A stretch of 46,795 nucleotides of DNA, from contig JAZUCL010000005.1 of the NCBI GenBank assembly GCA_045639125.1, positions 1 through 46,795 on the forward strand, in the 5' to 3' direction. This document shows, piece by piece, positions 32,881 to 41,100 of this stretch. Position numbers and translations under genes: made by a program. This DNA comes from JAZUCL01 sp045639125. Lineage in GTDB: Bacteria > Bacillota > Clostridia > Oscillospirales > QAMX01. Position 1 is the first letter of the stretch; each line of letters begins with the position of its first letter. The notes beneath the pieces are model-generated. The model made no database searches and was not told the origin of the DNA. It was given only the letters and a program-made list of their open reading frames with translations.

Positions 32881-34059
32881 GTGTTTATTCTGACACAGTT
32901 TTTACTTCGTCGTTTCATTAAAAACTACAAAAATACCGCTGACCCGTCTGTTCGTGTCGCTTATGGTTTTTTATCGAGTATTACAGGAATTTCTTGTAAT
33001 GTACTTCTATCAATCCTTAAACTCATTGTCGGTATGTTGTCAGGTTCTGTTGCCGTAACTGCTGATGCATTTAATAACCTTTCAGATGCAGGCTCGTCTG
33101 TAGTTACACTTATCGGTTTTCATCTTGCCTCACGGCCTGCCGACCCCGACCACCCATTCGGTCACGGACGATTTGAGTATCTTGCAAGTTTGGTAATTGC
33201 CGCAATAATTATGTTTGTGGGTGGAAGTTTCCTAAAAACTTCAATAGAAAAAATCATTTTCCCTGAGTCTATTGTTCCGTCTTTAATAGCAGTAATTGTG
33301 CTTGTCTGCTCAATTTTAGTTAAATTGTGGCTGTGGAAATTTTATGGTAAACTTGGTACGACAATCGACTCTACCCCAATGAAAGCAGCAGCACAAGACA
33401 GTTTGAACGATGTGTTTGTCACCGCCTCGGCTCTCATTTCTATCGCTATTGTAGCAATTTGGGATATATCTATTGACGGCTGGATAGGTCTTGGCGTTGC
33501 GTTATTTATTCTTCGTTCTGCATGGGATATTGCAAAAGATACTGTCGATTTGCTTTTAGGCAGTCCTGCAGATGCAAACCTTGTCAATGAGATTACTTCT
33601 CGCATTATGAATCACGAATGTGTCTACTCAATCCACGACATTATAGTACACAACTACGGTCCCGGTCGTATTATGGCAAGTGTTCACGTGGAAGTTCCGG
33701 ATACGTATGACTTTCTCAAAGCACACGACGCTATTGACCTTATCGAGCGTGAAATTCTTGAGCAAATGCATATACCTTTAGTAATTCACCTTGATCCCGT
33801 TGATTTACACTCTGAGGTAACTGCTGCTCTTCGTACAGATATTATCGGTTATGTCCACGACATTTCACCTCGACTTAGTCTGCACGATTTTCGTATTGTC
33901 AAAGGCGACAGCCATACAAATCTCATTTTTGATATTACTGTTCCTCGTGACTTAACACTTGAGGACAAGGAGATAAAGGCTCTCCTTGACAAGCGGCTTG
34001 CCGATGAAAAGACAGGGGTCTACTACACGGTTATAACATTTGACCGCCATTATCTATAA
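32881..34059 (+). CDS. Cation diffusion facilitator (Zn/Fe/Mn efflux) transporter
   Basis: About 392 aa. Six membrane helices with the metal-site motifs TADAFNNLSDAGSS (helix II) and AAQDSLNDVFVT (helix V), the HPFGHGRFEYLASL loop, then a cytoplasmic domain from ~225 (SIHDIIVHNYGPGRIMASVHVEV, VIHLDP). Exports divalent metal in exchange for protons. Start is uncertain: GTG at 32881 is used. A longer frame to a TTG at 32776 crosses a TATACT promoter-like box and is less likely. The family is secure; the metal is not readable. Confidence 0.9.
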   Translation: MFILTQFLLRRFIKNYKNTADPSVRVAYGFLSSITGISCNVLLSILKLIVGMLSGSVAVTADAFNNLSDAGSSVVTLIGFHLASRPADPDHPFGHGRFEYLASLVIAAIIMFVGGSFLKTSIEKIIFPESIVPSLIAVIVLVCSILVKLWLWKFYGKLGTTIDSTPMKAAAQDSLNDVFVTASALISIAIVAIWDISIDGWIGLGVALFILRSAWDIAKDTVDLLLGSPADANLVNEITSRIMNHECVYSIHDIIVHNYGPGRIMASVHVEVPDTYDFLKAHDAIDLIEREILEQMHIPLVIHLDPVDLHSEVTAALRTDIIGYVHDISPRLSLHDFRIVKGDSHTNLIFDITVPRDLTLEDKEIKALLDKRLADEKTGVYYTVITFDRHYL

Positions 34060-34078
34060 TTTTTTTGGAGGTTATCTT

Positions 34079-34744
34079 ATGAAGAAATCTTGTATAAAGT
34101 CCAATTCACCGATACAGTTGATACTAATACTATCGTATTTTGCCGTTACGTTATCAATGGTCGGTGCAGTGATTTTGGGCATATTCCAAAAAAATTCAGA
34201 GATGATTCTTTACGCTGTGGCAACCATTGTTGTAACAGCACTTTTGCCACTTCTCAGAAAGTATGCAAAACTCATTTTACCAATAAGTCTTGAACTGTAC
34301 TGTATCATATTTCTCTTTTTCTCCATAACGCTTGCAAAACTGTTCGATTTTTACACTCTTATTCCCTGTTGGGATATAATACTTCATACTGCATCAGGGC
34401 CTCTTCTTACTGCAATTGGTGTAGCACTTCTTGGTCTGTGGCAATTTGGTGGTAAAAGAAATGAGGTTTTGACTCCTTTGTTCGTCGTCCTGTTTGGTAT
34501 TTTCTTTTCAATGACTATTGCAGGTGTTTGGGAGTTTTACGAATTTGCAAGTGATTTGTTTTTCGCTACCGAAATGCAAAAGCATGAAATTGTCAGCGGT
34601 GTGTTAGACACAGGGTTGTTCGATACCATGTCTGATATGCTCACCGCCTTTGCAGGCTCTATTCTATATGGCATTTGTCTTTTCTTCTATATTAAACGTA
34701 GTAAAAGTCTTGAAAGCCTAATTATTAGTACCACCTCGAAATAG
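34079..34744 (+). CDS. Multi-helix membrane protein (YjdF/DUF2238-like)
   Basis: 221 aa from the ATG at 34079, with TTTGGAGG ahead; it follows the CDF gene by 19 bp and is probably co-transcribed. About seven helices. The polar motifs WDIILHTASGPLLTAIG, VWEFYEFASD and DTMSDMLTAFAGSILYG match the layout of YjdF/DUF2238-like proteins, whose His, Glu and Asp residues lie within the membrane. Function unknown. Confidence 0.7.
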   Translation: MKKSCIKSNSPIQLILILSYFAVTLSMVGAVILGIFQKNSEMILYAVATIVVTALLPLLRKYAKLILPISLELYCIIFLFFSITLAKLFDFYTLIPCWDIILHTASGPLLTAIGVALLGLWQFGGKRNEVLTPLFVVLFGIFFSMTIAGVWEFYEFASDLFFATEMQKHEIVSGVLDTGLFDTMSDMLTAFAGSILYGICLFFYIKRSKSLESLIISTTSK

Positions 34745-34841
34745 TAACAAATTTTGAAACTCTTTTTTGTGTATTATATCTAAATACCATTTGACAAATA
34801 TATTTTGTTTCGACAAAAAATTTCTTTTTATCCAAAAAATA

Positions 34842-34886
34842 GTGACTTTTTAAGAAAGTATGGTATAATGATATTGTCGTAGACAA
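34842..34886 (+). promoter_or_regulatory. Promoter of the purine permease gene with palindrome at the start
   Basis: GTGACT (34842-34847), 16-nt spacer, TATAAT (34864-34869), then TTGTC-GTA-GACAA (34874-34886) over the transcription start. A TTTTGT-TTCG-ACAAAA inverted repeat lies upstream at 34803-34818. No purine riboswitch core fits in the ~40-nt leader. Confidence 0.65.
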
Positions 34887-34912
34887 AATATTTTTGAAAT
34901 GAGGTAAGTTTT

Positions 34913-36268
34913 ATGGAAAAGTTCTTTCATCTGAAAGAAAACGGAACAAAAGTTTCCACCGAGATCATTGCCGGTCTCACTACGTTCTTTGCAATGTCCT
35001 ATATCATCATTGTTAACCCCGGCATTCTTTCCCAGTCCGGTATGGAGTGGGGTGCAGTATTTCTTGCAACCATTATTTCCTCTATCGTAGGTACTCTTGT
35101 TATCGGTCTCGTGGCTAACGTACCTTACGCACAGGCTCCCGGTATGGGTCTTAACGCATTTTTCGTATACACTGTCTGCTTTACTCTTGGTTTCACTTGG
35201 CAGCAAGCACTTTCTATGGTATTTATTTGTGGTCTTATCAATATCCTTATCACTGTTACTAAGGTTCGTAAGCATATTGTAAAGGCAATTCCTCTTAGTC
35301 TCCAGCACGCTATAGGCGGTGGCATCGGTATTTTTGTTGCTTACATCGGTATGCTTAATGTTGGATTTGTAGACTTTGGTGCAGGTGTTCCTGCTCTTGC
35401 AACTCTTAACTCCCCTGTTCTTTGGGTATTCCTTATCGGTCTTGCAATCACTTTCATTCTCCTTGCTCTCAAGGTTAAGGGTGCTTTGCTCATCTCCATC
35501 ATCGTTACTACTATCATCGGTATCCCATTCGGTGTTACTACCATTGGCGACACTATCAGTTTTACTGATGCTTGTGCGGCTCTTCCCACTACTTTCCTTG
35601 CTATCTTCAAGGAGGGCGGCATTACAAGTCTGTTTACCGATTTGTCTAAACTTCCCCTCGTACTTATTACAATCTTCTCATTTAGCATTTCTGATACATT
35701 CGACACAATCGGTACATTTATCGGTACCGGTCGTAGAAGTGGTATCTTCAGTGAAGAAGACGAAAAGGCTCTTGAAAGCAGCAGCGGCTTTAGTTCCAAG
35801 ATGGACAAGGCTCTGTTCGCAGACGCTACCGCAACTTCTATCGGTGCACTCTTCGGTACATCTAACACTACTACATTCGTTGAGAGTGCAGCAGGTATCG
35901 GTGTTGGCGGTCGTACAGGTCTTACTTCCGTTGTTGTAGCAATTTGTTTTGCTCTTTCCGCTTTCCTTGCTACATTTGTCAGTGCTGTTCCCTCCGCTGC
36001 TACCGCTCCCGCACTCGTTGCTGTTGGTATTATGATGATGTCCTCTTTCAAGGATATTGATTGGAGCGAACTTAACGAAGCAATCCCTGCTTTCTTCGCA
36101 GGCATATTCATGGCTCTTTGCTACTCCATCTCCTATGGTATTGCAGCAGGCTTCATCTTCTACTGCATTATCAAGGTTTGCACAGGCAAGGCTAAGGAAG
36201 TTAAGCCTCTCCTTTGGATTTGCACTGCACTCTTCATTCTTAACTTCATTCTTCTTGCTATCATCTAA
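34913..36268 (+). CDS. NCS2 family purine permease (AzgA/PbuG-like)
   Basis: 451 aa, with many hydrophobic helices. Takes up hypoxanthine, guanine or adenine with protons. Signatures: TEIIAGLTTFFAMSYIIIVNP at the start, APGMGLNAFFVYTV, and the substrate-site regions FSISDTFDTIGTFIGTGRRSG and FGTSNTTTFVESAAGIGVGG. GAGGT precedes the ATG at 34913. Codons look more biased than in neighbours, suggesting high expression. Confidence 0.93.
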   Translation: MEKFFHLKENGTKVSTEIIAGLTTFFAMSYIIIVNPGILSQSGMEWGAVFLATIISSIVGTLVIGLVANVPYAQAPGMGLNAFFVYTVCFTLGFTWQQALSMVFICGLINILITVTKVRKHIVKAIPLSLQHAIGGGIGIFVAYIGMLNVGFVDFGAGVPALATLNSPVLWVFLIGLAITFILLALKVKGALLISIIVTTIIGIPFGVTTIGDTISFTDACAALPTTFLAIFKEGGITSLFTDLSKLPLVLITIFSFSISDTFDTIGTFIGTGRRSGIFSEEDEKALESSSGFSSKMDKALFADATATSIGALFGTSNTTTFVESAAGIGVGGRTGLTSVVVAICFALSAFLATFVSAVPSAATAPALVAVGIMMMSSFKDIDWSELNEAIPAFFAGIFMALCYSISYGIAAGFIFYCIIKVCTGKAKEVKPLLWICTALFILNFILLAII

Positions 36269-36315
36269 TTACTGGTATTAAAAATACCTCTGTCTTATAG
36301 GTTTTTAGTAGTATA

Positions 36316-36360
36316 ATGACGGTAGACACTAAAAAAAGAGTGTCTACCGTCATTTTTTTA
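36316..36360 (+). terminator. Terminator of the purine permease gene
   Basis: 15-bp perfect stem (36316-36330 with 36339-36353) followed by seven T. Confidence 0.92.
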
Positions 36361-36371
36361 TTCTAATACAG

Positions 36372-36416
36372 TTGACAAATATACTTCTATGCTGTACACT
36401 ATTATTGATAATAATA
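36372..36416 (+). promoter_or_regulatory. Promoter and Fur/PerR-like operator of perR
   Basis: TTGACA (36372-36377), 17-nt spacer, TACACT (36395-36400). The last base starts a perfect palindrome TATTATT-GAT-AATAATA (36400-36416), similar to PerR/Fur boxes and placed for autorepression. Confidence 0.75.
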
Positions 36417-36442
36417 ATCGATATCTATTGAAAGGAGATTAT

Positions 36443-36853
36443 ATGGAAAAAGTAGTACATAGATATTCTAAGCAAAGACAGTTGATTGTTGATACACTAA
36501 TGAAAAACCCCGTACACCCATCGGCTGAAACAATATATAATATGCTAAAACCTGAGCACCCTGAACTGTCTCTTGGTACAGTATACAGAAATCTTAATTT
36601 GTTAGCGGAACTTGGCGTAATACAAAGAGTGCAGATGGCAATTCCGCAAGACCACTATGACGGAAACACGTCTTGCCATTACCATATGCTCTGCGACAGG
36701 TGTGGAAATATTGTAGATATTATGCCTGACGACAATTGTGGTATGCTTAAATGTGGTATTGAAACGAAGGACGGACACTACTTGGACGGTCAATGCGTAC
36801 TGTTTCACGGTGTATGTCGCAACTGTCGTGAGACAGAAGAAAAGAAGAAATAG
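36443..36853 (+). CDS. perR: Fur family peroxide-responsive regulator (PerR-like)
   Basis: 136 aa from the ATG at 36443 behind AAAGGAG. Winged helix with SLGTVYRNLNLLAELGVI, sensing site YDGNTSCHYHMLC and NIVDI (Asp/His ligands as in PerR, Asp at the place of PerR Asp104), and two structural zinc CxxC pairs, CDRC and CRNC. Represses oxidative-stress genes until peroxide oxidises its metal site. Its own promoter carries an AT-rich palindrome. PerR rather than Fur or Zur is inferred from these ligands. Confidence 0.85.
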   Translation: MEKVVHRYSKQRQLIVDTLMKNPVHPSAETIYNMLKPEHPELSLGTVYRNLNLLAELGVIQRVQMAIPQDHYDGNTSCHYHMLCDRCGNIVDIMPDDNCGMLKCGIETKDGHYLDGQCVLFHGVCRNCRETEEKKK

Positions 36854-36935
36854 AAACAAGCGATGGGTTTTTGAAAAACTCATCGCTTGTTTATTGTAGA
36901 AATCAAGGCACTTACTAAATGTAAGTGCCTTGATT
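36854..36935. terminator. Two hairpin terminators between perR and the SLH gene
   Basis: AAACAAGCGATG / CATCGCTTGTTT (36854-36865 with 36881-36892) ends perR. A 15-bp perfect stem at 36901-36915 with 36921-36935 lies just beyond the SLH gene stop and serves the minus strand. Confidence 0.85.
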
Positions 36936-36943
36936 ATATTTAA

Positions 36944-39900
36944 CTAATCAATGATATCAACAACTACGTTGCCTTTAACAACCATGGAGTAAGTCTCCCC
37001 TGCTGTCAATGCAAACTTGCTGTCCTCCTCGCCGTAAGCCACAAGGCTTTCAACGGGGATAAGTTTACTGTAAGTTGTTGCAATACTTGCTGTATCAGCA
37101 AAGCCGTAGGTGAACTTACCCTCTGCAAAGTCAACTTTTGTAGGTGTAATGTCACTTAAAGTAACAGTAGCATAGGTGTCAGATGGCTTGCTATCAATCC
37201 AAATATGGTGGATTTCGTGGCTTGATACGTCAAAGTCGATCCACACACGGAAATTATCATTGTTAATTGCAGTACCTGCTGTGGGGAGTTCATTTCTATC
37301 CCACATTTCAGGCTCCTGAGTAAACAGACCGTCTACGAAGAAGATGTCAGTTTTTGCAGGATTTACTGTTACGTTGAGAGTATCAAAGTAAGGCTTGCCC
37401 TCAGACTCTACAAGTTTCTTAACACTAAGTTGATAAGTGCCGTCTGCGTTCTTATAGATTGTATCAACAGTATATGCCTCACGCTCGATGCCGTCATTGT
37501 GAGTAGCATTGTTTACAGTGTACTCTTCAATTTTTTCTGCCTTGCCCTCGCTATTTACAGTCAATTTGTAGATGTGACCTACCTTGATTGTTCCAATAGG
37601 TGCTACATGACCGACAGTTTCAATAGTGTGGGTTTCTGTGCCGTTTGCACCTGCATAAGTGATGGTGTAGAAGTACTTGCCGTTTTCATAAGTCATTGCG
37701 GTTGAAAGAACTGTTGCAAGAACTTCCGTGTCCTTGTTCACGGTAAGACCGGGAAGGAGATAACCAAACTTTGCGTAATCGTCAAAACTCAAAGATGCAA
37801 CCTCGATATTTCGAACACCGCCGGTTATTACATTCCACTTGATACGGTCAGGCATCTCAACATTAGGAGTAACTGAAGTCAGTACATTTGCCGCTACTTT
37901 TGCCTCGTTTGAGTTTGCAAGTGCTGTATCAAATGAACCGCCGGAGAATGCTTTCCACTTAAACTGCTCCTGCTCACTATCGCTGGGCTGACCATAAGTT
38001 ACGAATATTGTGCCGTTTACGTGCTTATAAGGTGCGTGGCCTGCGTTTACATCGCTGAACGTGTCAGTTACACGGTCGTATACAAGGCTTGCTGTTTCAC
38101 TTAAACCGATTTCTGTTGTTACATGGATAAATCCATCTTCGTCAACAACGTAACCAAATACGTCACCCTCAGTAAGTGCTGTCAAGTCAGTTGCTGTTGC
38201 CTTCATGCCATTTACAGTTGCAACTTGACGATATTCAATAGTGTTTTCCTGAGTCATGAATTTCATTGTGTGGTACTGATAAGGCTTATTCTCAACGTCA
38301 GACCATAAGAACAAACCGTACTGAGCGTAGGAAGTACCCTCGTTCATTTGAGCACGTATAATAAATCTTGTGTCACCGTCAACGTCAGTCCAGTATGTCA
38401 GTACTGCTCCTGCGATTGCCGATGCACCGCTACCCATAAGTGCGGATTCTTCAGCAGGCATAATATCGGACTTCTTGTAGTCAAACTCGCCGATGCGGTA
38501 AGTTTCTTCTATGCCGTTATAGCCTGTAATCTGTCCTGTAATTTTAATAAGTTTCTTTACAGTCCAAACCTCGCTTGCTTCGTTGAAAGACGCTACAACA
38601 TAGTCACCCTTAACTGGAATTTCACCATCAAAACGGAGTTCGTGGTTTTCAAGAGTACCCATGCCGTCACCAGCAATAGTCATGCCGTCTTCTCTTACAT
38701 CTTTAACCTCACCGATTATTTGAGTTGTAGCGAAGATATACTCAACGGTATTTTCATTTCCGTCATTAGATACAACGATTACTCGTGCATTTGTATCCTC
38801 TTCAAGTTGTGCACGAACCTCGTCAAAACTTACTGGCTTGCCATTTATAAATACTGTATAGTCAACATCATCAGTTTGTGCAATTTTGGTACCAAAGAGT
38901 TTATCAACAGTTTCTTTCTCTACGTTGATACTGCCGGTTTCAACTATAGTGTTACTTGCAGTTTCAATCGGCTCACCGTAGATTTTGACACTGCGGTCAC
39001 TGCGGTCAGGCTTTGTTACAAGAAGTCTATACTCTCTGCCAAGCATATCAAATTCAGCATCGTATGCTACTCTTATAACAGTACGCTCATAAGCACCTGT
39101 TGCGTTAGCAGTGTAATCCTTGAACAAAAATGCACTAGTACCGTCAGCAGTTACTGAATATCTCTTGTAAGGTGTTTCATTGTTAGATACTGCATCGTGG
39201 TGGTATGCACCGAGAGCAGCGTCATCATTTGCAACAAGTATACCTGTTACGTCAAGAAGGTCAAAGCCCTCCTCAGCCAAGGTAATAGTATCCTGAGATG
39301 ACATAGTAGTAGTTCTTGGAACTGCCACACCGCCAACATACATTACAGTATCTGCAAACAAACCATTTTGAAGCATAATTACTGCGTTCTCTCTGTCAGA
39401 TGCAGTCTGCATTGTACCATTAAGGTTTTTAAGCAAACCATTCTTCTGTGCAAGGCGGAGGGTGTTCTTGTCATAACCCTTACCCTCAAGGCCCTCAACA
39501 TCAGCCTTATAGCCAAGTGCTACGAGAATCATCTTTGCTGCCTCTGTCATAGATACAGCCTGTTCAGGTCTAAATGTGCCGTCACCGTAACCTGCGATAA
39601 TGCCGTTAAGGTAACAGAAGTTAATATACTTACTTGCCCAGTGACCGCTGTATACGTCATAGAAGATCTTACTCATATCTGCTTCATCGTAGAAGGGACT
39701 GTCCTGTGCATCGCCTGTTTTAATTATATAGATCATCTTAGCCAATTCCGCACGGGTGACAGACTGACCGGGGCGGAATGTTCCGTCTGGGAATCCATGA
39801 ATAACTCCCAGAGAAGTAAGAATTTCTGTTGCGTCCCGACCTGCATCGGTACGGAACTGCTCACTGTCTGTGTAACTAACGCCGTTGACAGCCCCTGCAA

Positions 39901-39961
39901 AAACGGTAAACGCCATTGCGAGTGCCATTACGAACGAAAGCACCTTTTTTCCTTTACCCAT
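36944..39961 (-). CDS. S-layer-like protein with three SLH domains
   Basis: 1005 aa from the ATG at 39961 behind AAAGGAGG. Signal peptide (residues 1-~27, ending FAGAVNG), then three SLH domains (~30-90 with GFPDGTFRPGQSVTRAELAKM, ~95-155 with GYGDGTFRPEQAVSMTEAAKM, ~160-205) that bind pyruvylated wall polymers. The rest is a long beta-rich region starting EEGFDLLDVTGILVANDDAALG, shared with the protein at 43882. Low Cys, acidic, strong biased codons: a secreted abundant surface protein. Own strong promoter and ~110-nt leader. Confidence 0.93.
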   Translation of the reverse strand: MGKGKKVLSFVMALAMAFTVFAGAVNGVSYTDSEQFRTDAGRDATEILTSLGVIHGFPDGTFRPGQSVTRAELAKMIYIIKTGDAQDSPFYDEADMSKIFYDVYSGHWASKYINFCYLNGIIAGYGDGTFRPEQAVSMTEAAKMILVALGYKADVEGLEGKGYDKNTLRLAQKNGLLKNLNGTMQTASDRENAVIMLQNGLFADTVMYVGGVAVPRTTTMSSQDTITLAEEGFDLLDVTGILVANDDAALGAYHHDAVSNNETPYKRYSVTADGTSAFLFKDYTANATGAYERTVIRVAYDAEFDMLGREYRLLVTKPDRSDRSVKIYGEPIETASNTIVETGSINVEKETVDKLFGTKIAQTDDVDYTVFINGKPVSFDEVRAQLEEDTNARVIVVSNDGNENTVEYIFATTQIIGEVKDVREDGMTIAGDGMGTLENHELRFDGEIPVKGDYVVASFNEASEVWTVKKLIKITGQITGYNGIEETYRIGEFDYKKSDIMPAEESALMGSGASAIAGAVLTYWTDVDGDTRFIIRAQMNEGTSYAQYGLFLWSDVENKPYQYHTMKFMTQENTIEYRQVATVNGMKATATDLTALTEGDVFGYVVDEDGFIHVTTEIGLSETASLVYDRVTDTFSDVNAGHAPYKHVNGTIFVTYGQPSDSEQEQFKWKAFSGGSFDTALANSNEAKVAANVLTSVTPNVEMPDRIKWNVITGGVRNIEVASLSFDDYAKFGYLLPGLTVNKDTEVLATVLSTAMTYENGKYFYTITYAGANGTETHTIETVGHVAPIGTIKVGHIYKLTVNSEGKAEKIEEYTVNNATHNDGIEREAYTVDTIYKNADGTYQLSVKKLVESEGKPYFDTLNVTVNPAKTDIFFVDGLFTQEPEMWDRNELPTAGTAINNDNFRVWIDFDVSSHEIHHIWIDSKPSDTYATVTLSDITPTKVDFAEGKFTYGFADTASIATTYSKLIPVESLVAYGEEDSKFALTAGETYSMVVKGNVVVDIID

Positions 39962-40034
39962 TTCATTTCCTCCTTTATATTTATACAAAAGGAAGCGTAT
40001 GGTGCATCGTCAAGTGGCTGTGTCGTCTTATGCT

Positions 40035-40061
40035 CCCATCGAAAGTGTCGTTGGGTTTCGA
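40035..40061 (-). promoter_or_regulatory. Leader element of the SLH gene with alternative pairings
   Basis: In the 5' UTR, TCGAAA-CCCA-ACGACAC-TTTCGA-TGGG (40061-40035) allows a 6-bp stem (TCGAAA/TTTCGA) and a 4-bp CCCA/TGGG stem that cross each other. They form either an H-type pseudoknot or two exclusive hairpins. No known riboswitch recognised. Confidence 0.35.
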
Positions 40062-40082
40062 CATCTCCCGAACACGTGTCAT

Positions 40083-40111
40083 AGAATACAGCATCTTTTG
40101 AAAAAAGTCAA
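40083..40111 (-). promoter_or_regulatory. Promoter of the first SLH gene
   Basis: Minus strand TTGACT (40111-40106), 17-nt spacer, TATTCT (40088-40083). Confidence 0.75.
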
Positions 40112-40138
40112 TGAAATTAAGTAATTTGCAACGAATAC

Positions 40139-40212
40139 GCAAAAATCAATCCAGTATTTGGTTCGATTTTTGCAAAAAACAGGTGCATGGCAACAACCAT
40201 GCACCTGTTTTT
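40139..40212. terminator. Two consecutive hairpins, terminators of the glycan operon
   Basis: GCAAAAATC/GATTTTTGC (40139-40147 with 40165-40173) and a 16-bp stem AAAAACAGGTGCATGG / CCATGCACCTGTTTTT (40175-40190 with 40197-40212). The second has T-runs in both directions. Confidence 0.75.
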
Positions 40213-40218
40213 ATACTT

Positions 40219-40395
40219 TAGCCATTGGAGCAGTATACGAACCTGCCTCAAATGGTTCAAAGAATTTTTACTAACTATTTTTGAGCGAAACAAGGCAAAA
40301 ACGAAGCCCATACTGTCGTATGGGCAAGGCTTTTAACACAGTATCGAACAAAAAGAGGACGTAAAAACAGAGTTTGGATAATGCTCCAATGGCTA
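40219..40395. mobile_element. MITE-like element, 177 bp
   Basis: Bounded by perfect 14-bp terminal inverted repeats TAGCCATTGGAGCA (40219-40232) and TGCTCCAATGGCTA (40382-40395); similarity extends to 18 of 20 bases. Inside is a strong hairpin GCCCATAC-TGTC-GTATGGGC (40306-40325). No coding capacity. No clear target duplication. A related end lies alone at 10523-10542. Confidence 0.65.
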
Positions 40396-40401
40396 TGTAA
40401 C

Positions 40402-41100
40402 TTACTTTTTAGGAAGTGTAATTGCAAGACGAATTATAAGGAACAAATGACGGAATCCGTCACGAATAGTACGAAGATGAGGTTTTCTATCCCTCTTATC
40501 AGGGCGAAGAGGTACAGGTACTTGTGCAACTTTGAAGTTAGCACTAACTGCCTTTCCAATCATCTCTGTGGCAAATTCCATACCGCCTGACTCAAGATCG
40601 AGTGAACGCATATCACAAGTGTTAAAGCCACGCATACCACAGTGGAAGTCGCCAATTTTCGTACCAAATGCTACTCGTGCAATAAACGACAACAAAGGTA
40701 CTCCTAACTTATGACTCCACGACATAGCCCCAGGCATAATACCTCCTTTGAATCGGTCACCCATAACAAGTTGATTTCCATCACGAAGTTTCGAAAGCAT
40801 AGACTCCATATTGAGAAAATCGTAACTGCAGTCGCAATCACCCATAATCGTATACTTACCCTCGGCCACAGCAATACCGCCTCTTAGAGCATTACCGTAA
40901 CCCTTTTCTCCTACCGTTATAACTCTTGCTCCTCGCTCACGAGCAATTTCGATTGAACGGTCAACACTTCCATTGTCGGCAATAAGTACCTCTGCATCAA
41001 GTGAATTTCGTGTAATAAATGACATTGCATCATCAATGCACTCACCAATAGTTTTTTCCTCATTAAGACACGGCATTAGTATTGTCAGTTCTTTTGTCAT
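40402..41100 (-). CDS. Glycosyltransferase family 2 (DPM1-like)
   Basis: 232 aa. GT-A fold: LTILMPCLNEEKTIGECI at the N terminus, ADNGSVDRS, GKGYGNALRGG-type loop (EKGYGNALRGGI), the metal-binding DCDCSYDF (DxD-like) and GDFHCGMRGFN. Resembles polyprenyl-phosphate sugar synthases such as dolichyl-phosphate mannose synthase, without a C-terminal membrane domain. The start at 41100 overlaps the upstream stop as ATGA. Last gene of a three-gene surface-glycan operon. Confidence 0.88.
   Translation of the reverse strand: MTKELTILMPCLNEEKTIGECIDDAMSFITRNSLDAEVLIADNGSVDRSIEIARERGARVITVGEKGYGNALRGGIAVAEGKYTIMGDCDCSYDFLNMESMLSKLRDGNQLVMGDRFKGGIMPGAMSWSHKLGVPLLSFIARVAFGTKIGDFHCGMRGFNTCDMRSLDLESGGMEFATEMIGKAVSANFKVAQVPVPLRPDKRDRKPHLRTIRDGFRHLFLIIRLAITLPKK

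Noticed and set aside
34870..34912. Purine riboswitch before the permease gene
   Set aside because: The leader is about 40 nt and lacks the conserved aptamer core.
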